In this document: positions 42,726 to 54,996 of the stretch, one piece after another
Layout of the letters: each line of letters starts with the position of its first letter
How positions within the stretch are numbered: the first letter of the stretch is position 1
Assembly (NCBI GenBank): GCA_963828715.1
Contig: CAWHFX010000002.1
Coordinates: 744,001 to 808,000 of the forward strand
DNA length: 64,000 nucleotides
Direction of reading: 5' to 3'
Source of the DNA: JAQGMV01 sp963828715
Lineage (GTDB): Bacteria > Pseudomonadota > Gammaproteobacteria > Burkholderiales > SG8-41
The notes under the pieces: model-generated
Database searches by the model: none
What the model was told of the DNA's origin: nothing
The model's input: only the letters and a program-made list of their open reading frames with translations
Made by a program: the position numbers and the translations under genes

Positions 42726-44837
42726 ATGCCCAAGCCGGCCCTGAGTGCTGCGACGCAGGTCACCAGCGCGCTCGACCCCGCCCAGATACTCGAGAGCATC
42801 AGCGATGCGTTCGTAGCAGTCGATCGCAACTGGCGCTTCACGTACCTCAACGCCAAAGCCGAACAGCTTTTCCGCATGCGGTCGCGCCGGCTGATCGGGC
42901 GCGTGTGCTGGGAGCTCTTCCCCGAGGGCGTTCGTACCGTCGGTTACCGCCGGTTGAATGAAGCCATGAGGGACGGGCACGAAGTGGAGTACCTGGAGTA
43001 CTCGTTGCGGTTCGGAATCTGGTACGAGGTGAAGGCGTATCCCCACGCGCAAGGGCTCTCGATCTACTTCAGGGATGTGACCGAGCGTGTGGCGGCGGAA
43101 CAGAAGCTGCGGCTGCACGAGCGTGCCATCGAGGCTACGGTCAACGCAATCGTCATTACGACAGCACGCCGCCAGCAATACTCGATCGTGCATGTGAATC
43201 CGGCCTTCGAGCGCATCACGGGCTACACGGCGGCCGAGGTAATCGGCCGGAACTGCCGCTTTCTGCAAGGCGCCGACACCGATCAGCCCGAGCTCGCGAA
43301 CCTGCGGACCTTGCTGCGCACGCAGAAGGAAGGCCGCGTAACTCTACGCAACTACCGCAAGGACGGAACGCTCTTCTACAACGAGCTCCACGTCGCTCCG
43401 GTGCGCAACGCGAAGGGCTACGTGACGCATTTCGTCGGCGTGCTCAACGACATCACCGAGACGAAGCGCTATCAGGACGAGCTCGAACACCACGTCAATC
43501 ACGACACGCTGACAGGTCTGCCCAATCGCCACTTGCTGCACGACCGTCTTCAGCAGGCGATGTTCCGCGCGAACCGCCGCGAGCTGCAATGTGCGGTCAT
43601 GTTTCTCGACCTCGACCACTTCAAGCTCGTGAATGACGGCCTCGGGCATCACATCGGCGACCTGCTGTTGAAGAATGTCGCGGCCGAGCTCCTGAATATC
43701 CTTCGTCCCGAGGATACCGTCGCTCGATTTGGAGGCGACGAGTTCGTGCTCGTGGCGACTGAGGTGCAGCATCTCACCGATCTGACCGACATCGCCGAGC
43801 GCGTCGTAAGCCGATTGTCCATGCCGCGCCGGATCGAAAACGAAGAGATAGCAGTATCCGCGAGCCTCGGCATCGCGGTCTATCCCGGCGACGGCGACAC
43901 GATCGAGTCGCTGCTGCGCAATGCCGATGCGGCGATGTATCACGCCAAGGAACGGGGGCGAAACACCTATAGCTTCTACCAGAAGGAGATGAACGTCTCC
44001 ATCTCGGAGAAGTTCGCGATGAAAACGAAGCTCGCCAAAGCGGTCGAGAACGGCGAGCTCAGGCTGCAGTATCAGCCGCAGGCCGGTGCGCGGGATATCC
44101 GCATCGTTGGATTCGAGGCGCTCTTACGCTGGTTCCATCCCGAATTCGGACGTGTCGCTCCGGACCGTTTCATACCACTCGCCGAGGAAACCGGCTTGAT
44201 CGTGCCGATCGGTGAATGGGTATTGCGCGAAGCGTGTACCTTCGCGGCCGACCTGCGAGACCAAGGGGTCGAGTTCGGGCGCGTGGCTGTCAACCTTTCC
44301 GCGCGACAGTTCTATCAAGCCACACTCGCGAAAGCGATTGATCGCGTGCTGGGTGAGACAGGCTTGCCGGCTGAGTGTCTCGAGCTGGAGATCACCGAGA
44401 GCATGATGATGGGCAACACCGAAAAGGTGCTGCGGATCCTGAGCGAGCTCAAGGAGATGAAGGTTCAGCTTGCGGTGGACGATTTCGGCACCGGCTACTC
44501 GAGCCTGGGCTATCTGAGACGCTTCCCGATCGACAGGCTCAAGATCGACCGCTCGTTCATCGACGACGTACCGGCGAGCCAGCACGACTCGACGATTGCG
44601 AAAGCGATCGTTTCGCTCGCCCACAATCTTGGGTTGCAGGTCATCGCGGAAGGCGTCGAGACGCACGCGCAACTCGATTTTCTCGCGCAAAACGGCTGCG
44701 ACGAAATCCAGGGCTATCTGCTCAGCCGCCCCCTCGATGAACAGGCGGCCCGCGACTTCCTGCCTATGCGATCGCTGCGAGACGAACCTGCGTGCGGTAT
44801 GCTCGTCGTGCCCACGCAAGAAGCAAGAGTCTCCTAA
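42726..44837 (+). CDS. PAS-LOV-GGDEF-EAL cyclic-di-GMP protein (probable blue-light sensor)
   Basis: A 703-aa cytoplasmic protein. PAS 1 (about 22-120) is followed by a LOV-type PAS (about 135-245) with the flavin-cysteine motif GRNCRFLQGADTD (Cys177) and NYRKDGTLFYNE (Asn209, Asn219). Next come a GGDEF domain (about 255-420; RFGGDEF at 335-341, intact) and an EAL domain (about 430-690; EALLRW and later DDFGTGYSSL, intact). It could both make and break c-di-GMP. The glutamine expected in the last LOV strand is Leu240 (HFVGVLNDITE). ATG 42726 was preferred (AAAGG upstream); an in-frame TTG at 42645 would add 27 residues. Confidence 0.88.
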   Translation: MPKPALSAATQVTSALDPAQILESISDAFVAVDRNWRFTYLNAKAEQLFRMRSRRLIGRVCWELFPEGVRTVGYRRLNEAMRDGHEVEYLEYSLRFGIWYEVKAYPHAQGLSIYFRDVTERVAAEQKLRLHERAIEATVNAIVITTARRQQYSIVHVNPAFERITGYTAAEVIGRNCRFLQGADTDQPELANLRTLLRTQKEGRVTLRNYRKDGTLFYNELHVAPVRNAKGYVTHFVGVLNDITETKRYQDELEHHVNHDTLTGLPNRHLLHDRLQQAMFRANRRELQCAVMFLDLDHFKLVNDGLGHHIGDLLLKNVAAELLNILRPEDTVARFGGDEFVLVATEVQHLTDLTDIAERVVSRLSMPRRIENEEIAVSASLGIAVYPGDGDTIESLLRNADAAMYHAKERGRNTYSFYQKEMNVSISEKFAMKTKLAKAVENGELRLQYQPQAGARDIRIVGFEALLRWFHPEFGRVAPDRFIPLAEETGLIVPIGEWVLREACTFAADLRDQGVEFGRVAVNLSARQFYQATLAKAIDRVLGETGLPAECLELEITESMMMGNTEKVLRILSELKEMKVQLAVDDFGTGYSSLGYLRRFPIDRLKIDRSFIDDVPASQHDSTIAKAIVSLAHNLGLQVIAEGVETHAQLDFLAQNGCDEIQGYLLSRPLDEQAARDFLPMRSLRDEPACGMLVVPTQEARVS

Positions 44838-45134
44838 GCCTGTACATTGACGGCCGCGATCGAGCTGCTCTCGAGGCGTGGACTTGAACCGCTGTGCTGC
44901 GGTTCTCCGTGTCGCATCGTTCTCTTTTGAAAGCGCCCGCGGTGCTGTTTGCTCACTCGCGATAGCAGGCGAGGTCAGGCCACGCGACGCTGCGCGTCGG
45001 GTATGTAATCATGTGCACGGAAGCTGTCGTGCCGGGTTCAAGTCGAAGCCCTCCGCCATGCGCCGATGGCCGGCATGTTAGTATCAGACCCTTTTTAGTC
45101 AGCATCTTGCGCGGTTCTCGCGCCATATTCTCCG
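44838..45134. other. Non-coding leader region before metH
   Basis: About 300 bases with no convincing gene. I looked for cobalamin, SAM and SAH riboswitch signatures, which can precede metH, and saw none. A small hairpin GCCAT-GCGCCG-ATGGC near 45055-45070 and a TTTTT run at 45091-45095 are not adjacent enough to form a clear terminator. Confidence 0.35.
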
Positions 45135-48848
<3,714 letters not shown>

Positions 48849-48941
48849 ACGGCGCGCGGTTTGGCGCGGGAGCGCGGATTGCTGCTGAGTCGCGTCCCTC
48901 GCCTACTCCGCTGACGCAGACTGTCCCGAAGAACACACTCG

Positions 48942-49289
48942 ATGTCAGTTCCCCCTGTCGTAGCTACAACGCTTCTGCTCACCGGCTCGAACCTTTTCAT
49001 GACGTTCGCCTGGTACGGGCACCTCAAGAACCTCACTTCCAAACCATGGTGGATCGCGGCTTTCATAAGCTGGGGTATCGCGCTCTTCGAATACCTTATG
49101 CAAGTGCCAGCCAATCGCATTGGCTTTTCGGTTTTGAGCCTCGCGCAACTGAAGATCCTGCAGGAGGTGATTACACTGATCGTCTTCGTCCCATTCGCAA
49201 TGCTGTACATGGGACAGGGGCTCAGACTGAATTACCTCTACGCCGGCATCTGCCTTCTGGGAGCCGTGTACTTCATTTTCCGCAGTTGA
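48942..49289 (+). CDS. DMT family membrane protein (DUF486)
   Basis: A 115-aa inner-membrane protein with four hydrophobic helices. MTFAWYGHLKNLTSKPWWIA, FEYLMQVPANRIGF and LNYLYAGICLLGAVYFIFR are typical of the DUF486 group, small relatives of drug/metabolite transporters. Function is unknown. It follows metH by 93 bases on the same strand. Confidence 0.88.
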   Translation: MSVPPVVATTLLLTGSNLFMTFAWYGHLKNLTSKPWWIAAFISWGIALFEYLMQVPANRIGFSVLSLAQLKILQEVITLIVFVPFAMLYMGQGLRLNYLYAGICLLGAVYFIFRS

Positions 49290-49334
49290 AGGCACTGCGT
49301 GGCTGTACACCCCTGCGGCCGCGTTGCTGACGTC

Positions 49335-50306
49335 TTACTCCAGCTTCACTCCGGCGCTCTGCACGACCGCGCGCCAGTCACGCACCTCCTTGGCGACATA
49401 CTGCTTGAACTCGGCAGGCGTCCATGGCGCCGGCTCGGCCGAGTTCGCGCTCAGCACATCCTTCATGCGCGGCTGGTTGACGGCCTTCATGACCTCGGCG
49501 TGAAGCCTGTCGATGATCGGCTTCGGCGTCCGGCCTGGCGCAAAGAACCCCGTATCGCAGCCCATTTCGAAATGTGGCAAGACTTCGCCGAGCGTGGGTG
49601 TGTCCGCGTAGAGCGGTGACCGTTTTGCCGACGTGATTCCGAGCAGCGTCAGACGGCCTGCCTTGACGTGAGGAATGGCTGCGGAGATGCAGGAAAAATA
49701 AACTGCGGCCTCTCCTGCCACCAGAGCCGCCGTCGCCGGCGCGCCGCCCTTGTACGGCACATGCAGCAGGTTCGTGCCCGTGTCCCGCATGAAGCGTTCC
49801 GCTGTCAAATGCGTTATCGAACCAGCACCCGATGACGCGACAGAGAGTTGTCCCGGGCGGGCTTTTGCCGCCTCGATGAGTTGCTGAATCGATTTCACCC
49901 CGAGCTTGGGCGTCGCGACCAATACGAGCGGTGAGCGGGCCGGCAGGGCGATCGGTGCGAGGTCCTTCAGCGGATCGTACGGAAGGGTCGAATACAGGCT
50001 TGCGGTAATTGCGTTACTCGCTACATCAGTCATGAGAAGCGTGTAGCCGTCCGGGTTCGCCTTCGCCGCGATGGCGACACCCAGTGTTCCAGCGGCTCCC
50101 GGACGGTTGTCCGGAATGAGCTGTTGTCCGAGTGAATCCGACAGCGTGGCTCCCAGACCGCGAGCAATCACGTCCGTGATGCCGCCGGGCGGCCAGGGAA
50201 TGACGAGTCGGATCGGCCGCGCCGGATAATCCTCCGCGTGGAGGCCGAACACCGCTGACGAGCAAATCACTCCGAACCACCATACCGCGGCCCGTATCGT
50301 TTTCAT
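49335..50306 (-). CDS. Tripartite tricarboxylate transporter substrate-binding protein (Bug family)
   Basis: A 323-aa periplasmic solute receptor. A signal peptide (1-25, ending VFGLHAEDYPAR) precedes family motifs PIRLVIPWPPGGITDVIARG, PGAAGTLGVAIAAKANPDGY and LLHVPYKGGAPATAALVAGE. Bug receptors are greatly expanded in Burkholderiales, often as orphans without TctA/TctB membrane subunits, as here. Ligand unknown. It ends the cluster with the SDR gene upstream (39 bases), likely co-transcribed. Confidence 0.93.
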   Translation of the reverse strand: MKTIRAAVWWFGVICSSAVFGLHAEDYPARPIRLVIPWPPGGITDVIARGLGATLSDSLGQQLIPDNRPGAAGTLGVAIAAKANPDGYTLLMTDVASNAITASLYSTLPYDPLKDLAPIALPARSPLVLVATPKLGVKSIQQLIEAAKARPGQLSVASSGAGSITHLTAERFMRDTGTNLLHVPYKGGAPATAALVAGEAAVYFSCISAAIPHVKAGRLTLLGITSAKRSPLYADTPTLGEVLPHFEMGCDTGFFAPGRTPKPIIDRLHAEVMKAVNQPRMKDVLSANSAEPAPWTPAEFKQYVAKEVRDWRAVVQSAGVKLE

Positions 50307-50345
50307 GATCGATCTCCTCCGTCACCGAGCGCGCTTGTCAAGCGG

Positions 50346-51140
50346 CTACCAGAGTGATTTCAACCTGCCGCCATCGAGATTGAGCGAAACACCCGTGATA
50401 TAGGACGCGCGCTCGGAACAGAGAAACACGATCGCGTTCGCAAGCTCCTCGGGCCGGCCGAAGCGATTCAGCGCATTCTTGCGCGCCGCGAGCCGTCGCG
50501 CTTCGCCTTCAGTCGGGGCACCGAGCTCAACCGCGAGTCCCTGCGCGTTCCGACGCCACAGGTCGGTATCGACCCAGCCCGGGCACACCGCGTTCACGAG
50601 CACGTTGTCCTCGCCGAACTCGGTGGACAGCGACTTGGTGATGTTGAGGAGTCCGCTGTTCGTGATGCCGCTTCCGAACATGTACGGATCGGGTTCCTTG
50701 CCCGCGCCGCCGATCATGTTCACGATGCGTCCCCAGCGCTGCGCTTTCATTTTCGGATAGACGAGCCGGATCGTACGCAGAAAACCGAATAGCTTGGTCT
50801 CGAGCTGCTGCCTGAGGCCTTCGTCGGTCATCACGTCGAAGCGACCGGAATACATCTGGCCCGCGTTGTTGACGAGGATGTCCACCGTTCCGAAGCGCTG
50901 CTGCGCGCCTGAGACGAGCATCTCAACGTCCTCGGGCTTGCTCATATCGGCGACGAGCGCATGAACTTCGCCCGGCGCCGCCTGAACGAGCGTGCTCCGC
51001 GCACGTTCGAGTGTCTCCGCGTTGCGGCCGCAGATCATGACGCGCACGCCTTCTTCCAGAAACTGTCGCGCCGTTTCGAAACCGATGCCGCGGCTTGCGC
51101 CGGTAACGATCGCCGCCCTGCCCTTGATGCCGAGGTCCAC
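50346..51140 (-). CDS. SDR family NAD(P)-dependent oxidoreductase
   Basis: A 264-aa short-chain dehydrogenase/reductase. The cofactor motif is VTGASRGIGFETAR, with ILVNNAGQMYSG as the NNAG motif. The catalytic Tyr is hard to place: MIGGAGKEPDPYMFGSGITN contains a Tyr but the usual YxxxK reads YMFGSG, so the lysine is not at the usual place. The C-terminal SYITGVSLNLDGG is standard. The GTG start at 51140 follows GGAGAAAAC; the frame remains open far upstream, but that region is antisense of other sequence. Substrate unknown. Confidence 0.86.
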   Translation of the reverse strand: MDLGIKGRAAIVTGASRGIGFETARQFLEEGVRVMICGRNAETLERARSTLVQAAPGEVHALVADMSKPEDVEMLVSGAQQRFGTVDILVNNAGQMYSGRFDVMTDEGLRQQLETKLFGFLRTIRLVYPKMKAQRWGRIVNMIGGAGKEPDPYMFGSGITNSGLLNITKSLSTEFGEDNVLVNAVCPGWVDTDLWRRNAQGLAVELGAPTEGEARRLAARKNALNRFGRPEELANAIVFLCSERASYITGVSLNLDGGRLKSLW

Positions 51141-51346
51141 GTTTTCTCCTTCGGGTCGCGCTGCACGCGCCTGATGAGTGCTCCCGCTTGCGGCTGAATT
51201 GTAAACAACAAAGTACTGAGGCCACTCGGCCCCGAACGCTGGCCCTCGAACGGCATTGCTGCAACAATGGCCGAAGGTCATCAGCTCGGAAATGAAGCAC
51301 GCGGGACGGCTTGCGTGCTTCTCACAAACTAACCAGGGAGCTCGAT

Positions 51347-52247
51347 ATGCGCGCGAGACAGATGCGGCTCTGCACCTTTGCGGACCGCGAAGGGGGCGGG
51401 CTTGGCCTCGTGACCGAAAGCGGGCGTACTCGACATTGCAAAAGCTTCTGCGCTGTTTCGTGCCAAGGCGCCGAGCGATATCCACGCAGTCATCGAAGGG
51501 GCGGATTGTGCTTCCCTCGCGCAGCTCGCGGACAAAGCGCTCGAAAGCAAACGCGGGCAGAGTGCGTTCATTCCCGAATCGCGCGTGCGCTTCGGTCCCG
51601 CAGTGCCGCGCCCGGGGAAGATCGTCTGTGTCGGCCTGAACTATCGCCAGCATGCGCAGGAGACCGGCAATCCCATTCCGTCCGTGCCGATGCTTTTCAA
51701 CAAGTACAACAATGCGCTCGTGGGGCATCGCGGGAAGATCCGGCTGCCGACGAAGGTCGCATCCCAATTCGATTACGAGGTCGAGCTGGTCATCGTCATC
51801 GGAAAGAAGGCGCGCGATGTTCCGGAAGGCAAGGCGCTGTCGCACGTGTTCGGCTACGCCAACGGAAACGACTTCTCCGCCCGTGACGTGATGCGCGCCA
51901 GCAGTCAGATCATGCTCGGCAAGACGTGCGATGGATTTGGCCCGCTCGGACCGTACGTGATCACTGCTGATCAGATCCCTGATCCGCAAAACGTGAACGT
52001 GGCGACCTACGTGAACGGCGAGGAACGTCAGAGCTCGAATACACGCGACATGATCTTCAGCTGCGCGGAGATCGTGAGCTACTGTTCACGACATATGACG
52101 CTGCTGCCTGGCGACATTATCTACACGGGCACGCCCCAGGGGGTGATACTCGGCTACCCGCGAGAGAAGCAGGTATGGCTCAAACCGGGCGACAAGGTGG
52201 TCACCGAAGTCGAAAGATGCGGCCGGCTCGAAGTCACGCTGGTGTGA
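51347..52247 (+). pseudogene. Fumarylacetoacetate hydrolase family protein, interrupted by a +1 frameshift
   Basis: A FAH-fold enzyme (about 300 codons), cleaving or hydrating 2-oxo acid-type substrates such as acylpyruvates. The N-terminal part (MRLCTFADREGGGLGLVTES) runs until an extra G in the GGG at 51422-51424. Skipping it restores GVLDIAKASALFRAKAPSDI and joins the long intact frame with CVGLNYRQHAQETGN, the metal ligands in DYEVELVIVIGKKARDVP, GYANGNDFSARD and TGTPQGVILG. Only the insertion damages it. Start ATG 51347 (AGGGAG upstream) or 51362. It is divergent from the SDR gene, which may act on a related pathway. Confidence 0.85.
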
Positions 52248-52354
52248 CGCGTATCACGTACGCCTAGGTCCTTCGCCCGTCTTTCGTGCGTGCGCGGCAA
52301 TCGCGAGCGGGCCTCGCGTTAAAGATCAAAGCCGGTTGGCCGTTGTCTCTGGCG

Positions 52355-54742
52355 ATGACACGAGCTACTCCTTCGAAGATCGGCCGATTCGACATCGAGC
52401 GCGTACTGGGATCCAGCGCACGGGGGGCCGTTTACACCGCGCAGCAGGCAGGTGGCGGGCAGCGAGTGGTCATCAGGACATTGCCCGCCGACGTGACCAG
52501 GGCTACTGCTGGCCCGCTGACGTGTATTCTCCAAAGCGCTGCAACGCTGGGCGAGCTGACGCACCCCGGCATTTTGCCGCTGCTCGAAACCGGTCAAGCC
52601 GGGGGATTGCCGTACCTGGTATACGAACACGTCGATGGCGAGCTGCTGTCCGAACTCCTGGGAGGAGGCCGGCAGTTACCGGCCGCGCGTGCGCTCGAAA
52701 TTACTATCCAGATCCTGAAGGCCGTCGGCTCCGCGCACCACCACGGCATCGTTCATCGCGACCTGCGGCCGGAAAACATCATCCTGGCGAGCGAGGATGC
52801 ACCGCGCCTGCTGGGCTTCGGGCTGTCGGCCTGGATTCTGGAGAACCCTCCGCGCGCTGCCGGCTTTTGCGGAGACCCGGCATACACGGCTCCCGAGTGT
52901 GGACACGGTGGCATCTGCACACCCGCGGCCGATGTGTTCTCGATCGGCATGCTGCTCTATCGCATGTTGACGGGGCGCACTGCCGTGAGCGGAGCGAGCG
53001 CCGCGGACCTCGTCGATCAGCTCGCCCAGGGTCGCTTGACGTCTGCGTCCGTCCTCAATCCGCAGGTGGACGAGCGGCTGGACGCGCTGCTCATGAAGGC
53101 GCTGGCGAGCAATCCCGCGGAACGCTTCGGCACGACGGAACAGATGGAGGATGCGCTTTATCTTTATCTCAATCCCCGTACGGAGAACAATGCTTCCGCC
53201 AAGTCGTCGACCGGAACGCTCGACTTCCTGCTGCGGCGCATGCGTCACAAGAGCGACTTCCCTGCACTTTCAGCGACGATCAGCGCGATCAATCGGGCGA
53301 GCACATCGGAAGACGAGAGCGCGAAAACGCTCTCGCGCCACATTCTCAAGGACTTCGCGCTCACCAGCAAACTCCTGAAGATGGTCAACTCGGCTTATTT
53401 CGGCAGCTTCGGAGGCACGATCTCGACTGTGTCGAAAGCCGTGGTCATCATGGGGTTCGACCGCATTCGCAATGCGGCGATCTCGCTCATGCTGTTCGAG
53501 CACCTGCAGAACAAGGCTCACGCCACGCGCCTCAAGGAAGATCTGGTGGCGAGCTACTTCAGCGCCGTTCTCACGCGCCAGCTCGTCGCCAAAACGAACA
53601 TTCGCAATCTCGAGGAAGCGTTCATCTGCGCGATGTTCCACAACCTCGGACGGCTGCTCACGAGCTTCTATTTCCCCGAAGAGGACCGCGAGATCCAGAG
53701 ACTCATGCAGCGCAAGGGTCTGCCGCCGATGCAGGCCTCGCTCCAGGTACTGGGCGTTACATTCGCGGATCTCGGAATCGAGGTTGCGAAAGTCTGGAAT
53801 TTCCCGCCGCGGATCGTGCAGAGCATGCGGCACGTCGAGGACGACAAGTTCGAGCGGCCCGAAACGGAAGAGGCAAAGCTCAGGGTGCTCGCGGATCTGT
53901 CCACCCGCGTTTGCGACTCTATGCGGGAGCTCGACGAAAAGACGCGCGACGAAAAGCTGAAAGACGTGGTCAAGCGGTTCGACGGTACTTTCGGCATCGG
54001 CGCGAAGCTGCTCGTCTCGTCAATCAGGGAGTCGGCAGCCGAGCTCTCGAAGGACGCCGTTACGCTCAACCTCAGGACGACCGGGAGCGTGTTCCTGGCG
54101 AGCCCGGGAGAAGCGGACGGTGCGCCCGAAGCCGCAGCGCCTGTACCCGAAGTGCAATCCGTAATCGACCACACTCGTTCCGAGATACTGGCTTCATGCG
54201 CAGCCGAGAGCATCATCATCGATCCCGAGCGCAAGTCGGCACTCTTCGCAGGCATACAGGACATCAGCACGACCCTCATGGGCGAATTCAAGCTGAACGA
54301 CGTGCTGCGCGAGATACTGGAGACCATGTACCGCAGCGCCGGCTTTACTCGGGTGCTGCTGTTCATCAGGGACACGCCGAGCAATTCGCTCAAGACGCGC
54401 TTGGGGCTCGGAGAAGGGGTCGACGATATATTGGGTGGTGCCTTTTCGATTCCGCTGGGTCTCACCCGTGACGTCTTTCAGGCCGCGGTCGCAAATGGCG
54501 CCGACGTGTTCATCGAGAACGTCAACGCGGAGCAAATCCGCAAGCACATCCCGGATTCGTATCGTAAGGCATTCCCGGCACGCTCGTTCGCACTCTTTCC
54601 GATGGCGATCAAGGGCCGCCCGGTCGGCCTGCTCTATGGCGATTCCGATGTCGAGGATGCGATCTGCTTCAGTGCGGAGGAGCTTTCGTTGCTGAAGACG
54701 CTGCGTAATCAGGCGGTAATCGCAATCAAGCAGAGTGCATAG
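52355..54742 (+). CDS. Pseudokinase-HDOD-GAF signalling protein
   Basis: A 795-aa cytoplasmic protein. The Hanks-type kinase fold (about 8-265) is degenerate: the glycine loop is LGSSARGAVY, the ATP-binding lysine is Arg (VVIRTL, residue 41), HRD is kept (VHRDLRPENII), but DFG reads GFG (LLGFGLSAW, residues 154-156). An HDOD domain (about 285-490; SAYFGSFGGTISTVSKAVVI) and a GAF domain (about 635-790; AFPARSFALFPMAIKGRPVG) follow. HDOD modules act in bacterial second-messenger and stress pathways without metal catalysis. A scaffold or sensor role is inferred. ATG 52355 was preferred to GTG 52286, whose extra residues are not conserved-looking. Confidence 0.85.
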   Translation: MTRATPSKIGRFDIERVLGSSARGAVYTAQQAGGGQRVVIRTLPADVTRATAGPLTCILQSAATLGELTHPGILPLLETGQAGGLPYLVYEHVDGELLSELLGGGRQLPAARALEITIQILKAVGSAHHHGIVHRDLRPENIILASEDAPRLLGFGLSAWILENPPRAAGFCGDPAYTAPECGHGGICTPAADVFSIGMLLYRMLTGRTAVSGASAADLVDQLAQGRLTSASVLNPQVDERLDALLMKALASNPAERFGTTEQMEDALYLYLNPRTENNASAKSSTGTLDFLLRRMRHKSDFPALSATISAINRASTSEDESAKTLSRHILKDFALTSKLLKMVNSAYFGSFGGTISTVSKAVVIMGFDRIRNAAISLMLFEHLQNKAHATRLKEDLVASYFSAVLTRQLVAKTNIRNLEEAFICAMFHNLGRLLTSFYFPEEDREIQRLMQRKGLPPMQASLQVLGVTFADLGIEVAKVWNFPPRIVQSMRHVEDDKFERPETEEAKLRVLADLSTRVCDSMRELDEKTRDEKLKDVVKRFDGTFGIGAKLLVSSIRESAAELSKDAVTLNLRTTGSVFLASPGEADGAPEAAAPVPEVQSVIDHTRSEILASCAAESIIIDPERKSALFAGIQDISTTLMGEFKLNDVLREILETMYRSAGFTRVLLFIRDTPSNSLKTRLGLGEGVDDILGGAFSIPLGLTRDVFQAAVANGADVFIENVNAEQIRKHIPDSYRKAFPARSFALFPMAIKGRPVGLLYGDSDVEDAICFSAEELSLLKTLRNQAVIAIKQSA

Positions 54743-54750
54743 CACTCTGC
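54730..54750 (+). terminator. Hairpin at the end of the pseudokinase gene
   Basis: GCAGAGTGC and GCACTCTGC form a perfect nine-base-pair stem with a three-base loop, overlapping the stop codon. There is no U-tract after it, so the terminator role is tentative. Confidence 0.5.
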
Positions 54751-54770
54751 GTTAGAACGACCTCCTTATC

Positions 54771-54817
54771 GGTGAGCGGCGCGCCTGGGACAGGCTGTCG
54801 CCGCGAACGTGACATTC
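54771..54817 (-). repeat. Copy of dispersed repeat family 2, inverted
   Basis: Reverse complement shares GAATGTCACGTTCGCG, CGACAGC, and AGGCGCGCCGCTC with 25594-25644 in the same order. A partial further copy (CGTTCGCGGCGACAGC, minus strand) lies at 54887-54910. The rest of the 250 bases between the pseudokinase and mpl holds no gene. Confidence 0.55.
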
Positions 54818-54886
54818 AGGCGCCAATCAGAACTCTCGTCCGAGCGTACGAGGGCCGAAGAGACGGAAAGCCGCACGCATGGGGGC

Positions 54887-54910
54887 GCTGTCGCCGCGAA
54901 CGACGCACTC
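54887..54910 (-). repeat. Partial copy of dispersed repeat family 2
   Basis: GAGTGCGTCGTTCGCGGCG followed by ACAGC on the minus strand matches the first half of the copy at 54771-54817, in the same orientation about 100 bases downstream. Confidence 0.4.
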
Positions 54911-54996
54911 AAGCGGTATACTTCGCCGCTCAGCGCTTAACTGGAACGCAGGGTCAGAATTCGCCGGTCGGGCGCGATGGCGAATTCGAGTCGGTC

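Noticed and set aside
44838..45134. Possible cobalamin or SAH riboswitch before metH
   Set aside because: No B12-box or SAH consensus could be aligned, only weak short matches.
51141..51989. Open frame upstream of the SDR gene that would give a 547-residue protein
   Set aside because: It runs antisense through the FAH-family gene and has no recognisable domain; the SDR fold starts at the GTG with a good ribosome-binding site.
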